Positions 58,608-64,000 of a stretch of DNA of 64,000 nucleotides are shown here, piece after piece. A model generated the notes under the pieces. It was not told the DNA's origin. It did no database searches and was given only the letters and a program-made list of their open reading frames with translations. The DNA comes from Aurelia coerulea (taxonomy: Eukaryota > Cnidaria > Scyphozoa > Semaeostomeae > Ulmaridae). The DNA is taken from positions 2,673,501-2,737,500 of the forward strand of contig CM076961.1 of the NCBI GenBank assembly GCA_039566865.1, written 5' to 3'. A program made the translations under genes and the position numbers. Every line of letters starts with the position of its first letter. Within the stretch, counting starts at the first letter, position 1.

Positions 58608-60190
58608 ATACACCCCATTTATTTTGTGAAATTAGCGATTCAATAGAGGCCATTTTTGAATAGGAGCCAGTAATAATCTGATTTTGCTGTCGTTTTCGAA
58701 TAGCCAATCAAATTGCCGAACGGCCTCTTGTATCCCAGAGTAGAGGTAGAGCGACGAACTCACTCTGGGGACGAGATTGGCTGATGGACGCTATAACTAC
58801 GACTCATGGACTTAGACTCACGAAATAGTCCCAGTTATCACAACAACAACAGCAACATCAATGACAACAACAACAACAATATACTTTTGCTCAAACTGGT
58901 AGTTATAGCGTCCATCAGCCTATCAATAGCAATAACTACGAACTTGCAATCAGTCTATCATGGACTTACGCTTCCAGAAACGGACATGGCCTAAATCACC
59001 TGCTATTTTTTCTTGAAACCACCGACCCTAAATCACCGCAAAAAGTGGTTGTCCTGAAGTGCTACACTGCAAAACAAGCTATCAGTACTTAGATGAATGT
59101 TTCTTCAAGCTATTAAAGCAAAAAACTCCTACCCATAAGTGATATTTTGGTTGTTTGGGGACGCAAAAAATCTCGTAAATTCGTTCGCTACTTTGAGATT
59201 TTGATCGTTGGAGCAGTTCAGTCGAACGCGTTGTTCGAATTCGTTTGTTTGCCTTTAGCGGGAAGTTTAAATTGAAGAAGAATCAGCCAATCCCCCATCA
59301 AGTTATTTCAAGTCTTGCATCCTGATTGGTCCAGGAACAAATTTGTTCCTGGCGAGAATTTTTTTGCCGTTTTGAGAAGAGTTAGTCCATAAGGCCCTTG
59401 ACTGGAGCGACAACAACAACATTAATTCACTTCAATTAGATGAGCGTAAGTTGAGGGTCCTTGTGTAGTGAGGCTAGTTAGGAGCGTCCGGCAGTATTTC
59501 AATAGCGATAACTACGACCATATCATCAGTCTAGGAGAACACATGATTTCTAGTGGATTTCGAGGAATTCCCGCCAAAACAATAAGATTTCCCTGAAACT
59601 GTGCGAGATTTCCAGGGCATGGACCTTGGCTAAGGTTTGTTTTACTCTTTCCATTGGGAAATTTTGTATTATGCTATATTTTAATTTTACACCCATGGCA
59701 CAAATTTGCATGGCACGAAATATGTTACAGAAATCAAACAATGTTTTATCAAGAGATCAATACGAGAAAGAACGAGAAAAGAACAACGGGTTTACATTCA
59801 TAAAGTCATGATAGTGAAAGTTTTCATGGCACGAAATGTTCAAATGTATTTATATAAAAGTTTCATCAATAAATCACAAAATTTGAATTCTTTCCTCTCA
59901 TGCCTCGGGGAATCCCCTAGATTCCCTTTGGATTTCCTAGAATACATTTTCAGCGGTTCAGGGCATGGGACGAGTCGCGTTCTGCAGCTATTAAACGGGA
60001 TCCTACACACAGGAATTCATTCAAACGCAACGCAAGTTTTTAAAGTTTCGAGATTTTATCGTTTATTATTGGATTTAACCAATACAAGGACTTGTTTTGT
60101 CAATAGTGTGGCTACAGAAAGAAATCTGCTTAGAATTGACACAAAAGCAAACCAAACAGCGAAACCGGTGACGCTTGAAGGACATCAAAA
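58608..60190. other. Intergenic sequence upstream of the 60 kb gene
   Basis: Contains short ACAACAACA runs (58844-58882) and repeated GCTGATGGACGCTATAACTA / GATAACTACGA motifs (about 58780-58960 and 59505-59520, also 57017). Promoter and 5' UTR of the 60 kb gene should lie at the end. ORFs here look accidental. Confidence 0.45.
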
Positions 60191-60200
60191 ATGGCGAGCG
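60179..60200 (+). promoter_or_regulatory. YY1-like motif at the start codon of the 60 kb gene
   Basis: AAAATGGCGAGCGGC overlaps the ATG at 60191, comparable with the YY1-type start-codon motif of MRPS12. Motif match only. Confidence 0.35.
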
Positions 60201-62625
60201 GCGGAAAGCCTTCCTTGTCAACACAAGCAGTCTTGGACAAGTTATACAAGGAGTGGAGCGGTCGAGAAAACCCGAACAGCACTTTGTCAAGCCTTGATGA
60301 ATTCCTCACAAAGTTTCATGCAGCTTTAAAAGCGCAGTTTGAAATAAAGGCGAGCATCACTAAAGGATCTCTGAGAGGAAAGTTTATCATATCAACTGGA
60401 AAACAACAGGCCTTCCATTCTGGAGACATTTCGAGCGGGCACTTGTTTTATGAATATTCAAGCGACAGCAAAAGCACTCCTTTGAGAAATAATGGGAAAA
60501 TCTTTGATGAGGTTTGTGAAGCATTTTGCAAACATTTAGAAGAGGCAAGGAAGCCCGGTCAATCTTATTCGTACGCAGAGTTGGCAAAGTGTCTTCGATC
60601 TTGGCAAAACGGCAACTTCGTCGCAAAGCAAGGTTTGGTTGGCATTGGCTGTTCTGACGTCATTTCTCGTCTTATCAGGAATAATTTTTTACTGATAAGC
60701 TACACCAAGAATGTTGCATCAAATCAGAAGAAAGTGCCAAATAAAAGTGGGAATAAGAGGGACACAACTGTGCCTCAGAAGAAATCAAGCAACAAGGAAA
60801 ATGTTGATCAGGAGAACGTGCCAAATAAAAGTGCCAATAAGAGGGACACAACTCAGCCTCAGAAGAAATCAAGCAACAAGGAAAATGTGGATCAGGAGAA
60901 CGTGCCAAATAAAAGTGCCAATAAGAGGGACACAACTCAGCCTCAGAAGAAATCAAGCAACAAGGAAAATGTTGATCAGGAGAACGTGCCAAATAAAAGT
61001 GCCAATAAGAAGGACACAACTAAGCCTCAGAAGAAATCAAGCAACGAGGAATATGTGGATCCAGGTATCATATTTTATATTACCATAAATGCTCTATTAA
61101 TCTATTAATCTGTTTTCCAGCATTCAATGCTACCCATTTCACCCCCATAAGCCAACCACTTTACCCACAGGGAGGTACTTGCACTTGGTCTATGAAAATA
61201 TAAGGAAGTGCCGCTGGAAAATCTGAAAAAGCACCCTGTCGCAAAGAACAATTTTTGAAAATGTAAAATTCTTGAAAATGAAAATGATAAAATGACATGA
61301 AAATGATAAAACGTAAATAGTTTGTTTTCTCCTTTCAATGAACCTACCACTGCAGAAGCTTTTAAGTGGTGACACAGGCAAGCTCAGGCAAAAAGTTCCT
61401 AAAGCACATCAAAATCCTCCTTTTCGAGGTAAGAGGCGCAAAAGTGGAAGTTTTTCGTTATTTGAGATATTGCATTTTTGAGTTAAAAGCTTGTTCTGCA
61501 TACAAAGTATAGCAAAGTAGCAAACTTTCACATTCATATATGTCTTCATTTCAAAGTTATGACAATTTTAAGAATTAAAGTCCTAAGGGCTTTGACCGTG
61601 AAAATATTTCTCTGTCAAAGCCCTTATGAATTCAAATTCTTTATATCATCATAATTTCTAAATAAAGGCAGAATGTGTGAATGTGAAAATTTGTTGCAAC
61701 ACTAGACTTTGTCTCAAAAATGCAAAATCTCAAGCAGCAAAATACTTCCGCTTTTGCACCCACCTTGAGAAGGCGATTAAGATCAACTTAAATTAATGAA
61801 AAATTAAGAAACTGCCCAATGGGTGACTGGGGGGGGGAGTGACTTCTGGAAAACAGAATAACGCAAGATCTCATATTGTTCAAATTTTAGCAAGGCTATA
61901 GCGTTGATTTATACAGTACCTAAGAATTAAGTGCCTTAAGAATTTGCTTAGGCCAGAAGGCTAAAGCTCTTGTTAGCAGGAGGAGGCAAATTTGAGCTTT
62001 CAAGATTATTATGTCTGCTCTCAAAGCACCAATACCAACAAATGAGGTACCTATATTCAAGTTCGAGGAACATTTATAGAATGGTTAGATTAGACATTTG
62101 ATTAAAGCTAAATTCACATTGCTGGAATCAACCAAATCCATATACTGTAAATTTTTTGGGACATCCAAAGATGCATGTACTGTAGGTATCATAATTTTTA
62201 CAGGGATGTAAAGAAACAAATTCTATTTTTTTGTAGAGTTACTCCTTGATAGAGTGTGGAGGAGCTTTCGAAAATACATCAATGATCTTAATAAAAGTCA
62301 AGTACCGCATTACAGACATGAATTGGAAGCTTTATACAACCGTGAATTCAAACTACACAAGCAGACTTTTGACTCCAAAGTGGAACCTGATTGTGAAAAG
62401 GTGCCTTTCCACAAAGTTGTCAGCAAACTGAAAGCAAACAAATTTCTGAAGTTTGTAGGTGGTCAGGCAGAAATTGAGTACATTTTTGCAAATAAAGAGA
62501 TGCCTCAAAATCAGCCAAAATGGAAAGAGCCGCCTCAAAAGAAATGTCCAATCAGGGTTCGAAAGAAGAATTACAGAACTGAGAAAGTTGATGTGTCTAT
62601 GATAGACACTGAATTTAATAGGTAA
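60191..62625 (+). CDS. Unrecognised two- or three-exon gene with 28-residue tandem repeats
   Basis: Exon 1 is 60191-61064: ATG in strong context, exit phase 1 before GTATCA. Exon 2 starts at 62237 after TTTTTTTGTAG. The joined frame is 420 residues to TAA at 62623-62625, with AATAAA close behind at 62638. Alternatively AG|GTAAAT at 62622 is a donor to a small last exon at 63522-63573, after a strong pyrimidine tract. That exon is phase-compatible and would add 17 residues (SIGTYFVITVQDTKGSF) after the Asn codon. Residues about 1-180 look globular and are not recognised. Four repeats of 28 residues (VPNKSANKRDTTQPQKKSSN and so on) follow, giving a basic, Ser/Asn-rich, probably disordered linker. 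Exon 2 encodes a second globular-looking region (ELLLDRVWRSFRKYINDLNK) and a basic tail. Function unknown. Confidence 0.75.
60734..61062 (+). repeat. 84-bp coding tandem repeat, about four copies
   Basis: Copies start at 60734, 60818, 60902 and 60986, each 84 bp, so the frame is preserved. Copies differ by only a few bases, which indicates recent expansion or homogenisation. The last copy is partial and its end diverges (NEEYVDP). Confidence 0.95.
61428..61775. mobile_element. Foldback in the intron of the 60 kb gene
   Basis: Outer arms GAGGTAAGAGGCGCAAAAGT / CTTTTGCACCCACCTTGAG and GATATTGCATTTTTGAG / CTCAAAAATGCAAAATCTC. An inner hairpin around AAGGGCTTTGAC / GTCAAAGCCCTT lies at 61586-61625. 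Confidence 0.75.
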
Positions 62626-64000
62626 ATTTTTTTACTACAAATAAACATACTGAGTCACAAGATTTTTGAATGATTGAGGAAATGTACCAGGTGAATAAAA
62701 AAAAAGTTTACCAGTTTGGCGGTCTGTGAAATGAAAAGTAAGTGGCTGATATTAAAAACTTAAGTGTTAATCTACCAGTTTGGCGGTCTGTGAAATGAAA
62801 GGTAAGTGGCTGATATTAAGAACTTAACTGTTAATCTACCAGTCAAAGGTCAACTTAGGTGGGAAAGTTTTATTTGGTAAGATCGCCCAGGTTGGAAAAA
62901 AAAGCGTGATTTGGCCTATGCGTAGTAGCGAGTGAAACAAATTTGAAGGTGCGAGCTGCGAGTAGACTTTAAAAAGCTGCGAGAGTGCTGCGAAAGATGC
63001 AAAATTAACAATAGGTCTTTTGTTCCTGCCTGCGAGAACCTTTTATTATAGCTGCGAGTAGCGAGTTTGTCACAATTATATAGTTGCGAGTGAATGCAAG
63101 TTTTCCAACCTGGAAGATCACTCATCTTCAAGACCCAGAAATTGGAAGAATGCCTGTAAGGTGTTTGTATGGCAATTGGGAATTCCACATTCCATTCTGG
63201 TCCATGATGAATTTGGCATGAAAATTTAAGTTCACTACAGTTGACGGTTTCAGAAATAGAATTTTGATTTCAATGCCAAGTAAATCATGGAACAGAATGG
63301 GATGTGGCATTCTTGTTTTATACCCCTTACAGACATTTTTCTAATTTTTGGGTCTTAGAAATGAGTAATTCTACCAAACAAAATTTTCTCTTCTAAGTTA
63401 GCATTTGCATAGACTTGCCCCAAGTCTATTTCGTCAACTATAATAAGTCTATCTGATCAAAGTATTTTACAAAACTCTATTTTTCACTTTTCACTTTTTC
63501 CTTCAATTTTTTTTAATCCAGTATTGGAACATATTTTGTGATTACTGTCCAAGATACAAAAGGCTCATTTTGAGACAGACATTTCTAATATAGAAATATT
63601 ATTAGATTTAAAAGGAATCAGCTCTTTTTAAAGCACACATTCGTATCAAACACTCAACTCTTAGAGGCCCTGTCCTAATAAAATAAGTAGTGCTGTCCAG
63701 ATAATCTGCGAAAAAGTCAGGACTCTTCATGCTTATCAATGGCAATAATATCACTGTCCAGCAATCGGCTTAGAGTAAACCCACTTTCCGGGGAAAAGGC
63801 ACAGAGATAGTCCATAATTTAGGATAAACAGCTATAAGAGGCTGTCAGAACAGTCTAGTTTTAAGAAGGAAAAACATTGTCGAAGTATGGATGAAAAGGC
63901 CTGATTTCTGGAACATACATACATAGGGGCATACATAGGACCACTGTCCCTGTACCCCTACATGCCAACTCGAGGGCATACCAGCAGAATAAAGTAAGCT
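62626..64000. other. Sequence after the 60 kb gene
   Basis: A 64-bp unit is present twice in tandem at 62709-62838 (TACCAGTTTGGCGGTCTGTG). A candidate last exon lies at 63522-63573. A stretch of GCTGCGAGTAGCGAG-like repeats is at 62924-63075. Otherwise nothing recognised. Confidence 0.5.
62709..62838. repeat. 64-bp tandem duplication
   Basis: Two copies starting at 62709 and 62773, nearly identical. Confidence 0.9.

Noticed and set aside
59706..60329. 207-codon ORF overlapping the 60 kb gene start
   Set aside because: Composition is non-coding-like, it overlaps the better ATG frame at 60191 and no splice partner was seen.
60675..61019. Antisense and alternative-frame repeat ORFs
   Set aside because: Shadows of the 84-bp array, whose length is a multiple of three and keeps all frames open; the ATG-led sense frame spliced to exon 2 is the coherent one.
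1..64000. CRISPR arrays, bacterial operons or viral genes
   Set aside because: The tandem repeats seen are a minisatellite, a coding array and microsatellites; genes are spliced and nuclear; no viral gene was recognised.

Overview
The window is nuclear DNA of an animal. Its genes carry many short introns with GT/AG borders. It is AT-rich and packed with inverted-repeat transposons, non-LTR retrotransposon tails, a Penelope-like element and tRNA-derived SINEs. The mix of gene content, intron density and repeat types suggests a marine invertebrate, most likely an anthozoan cnidarian (coral or sea anemone). That placement is inference, because no species-diagnostic locus is present.

Region 1 (885-48788, + strand) is the 3' part of one very large gene. 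Thirty-five exons can be joined through consistent splice sites into a single open frame of 2,235 residues, including a codon split with an exon upstream of the window. The protein is a Lys/Glu/Arg-rich coiled-coil protein. It is built from tandem copies of a block of about 410-460 residues, and each block is spread over 6-7 exons carrying segments here called A to G. Four blocks are well preserved and a fifth, C-terminal one is decayed. I do not recognise the protein as a named family. Its introns hold most of the mobile DNA of the window: palindromic MITEs with 9-10 bp target duplications, TTAA- and TA-flanked MITEs, a Penelope-like remnant, LINE tails, SINEs, and two copies of a short element with a hammerhead-ribozyme motif.

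Region 2 (50807-55365) is a divergent gene pair. On the - strand is an uninterrupted 243-codon gene. It encodes a BORCS8 (BLOC-1-related complex, lysosome positioning) domain followed by a C2H2 finger like the Rab5-binding finger of EEA1 and rabenosyn-5. On the + strand is the three-exon gene for mitochondrial ribosomal protein S12. About 420 bp separate the two start codons and contain two YY1-like sites, one overlapping the S12 start codon.

Region 3 (55366-60190) is intergenic and repeat-rich, with a 5'-truncated, frameshifted LINE reverse transcriptase (about 57421-58607).

Region 4 (60191-62625 or beyond, + strand) is an unrecognised gene of at least two exons. Exon 1 ends in four copies of an 84-bp (28-residue) coding repeat. 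No gene was seen from there to the end of the window.

The genes show no evident shared pathway. BORCS8 and MRPS12 are linked only by their shared promoter region.
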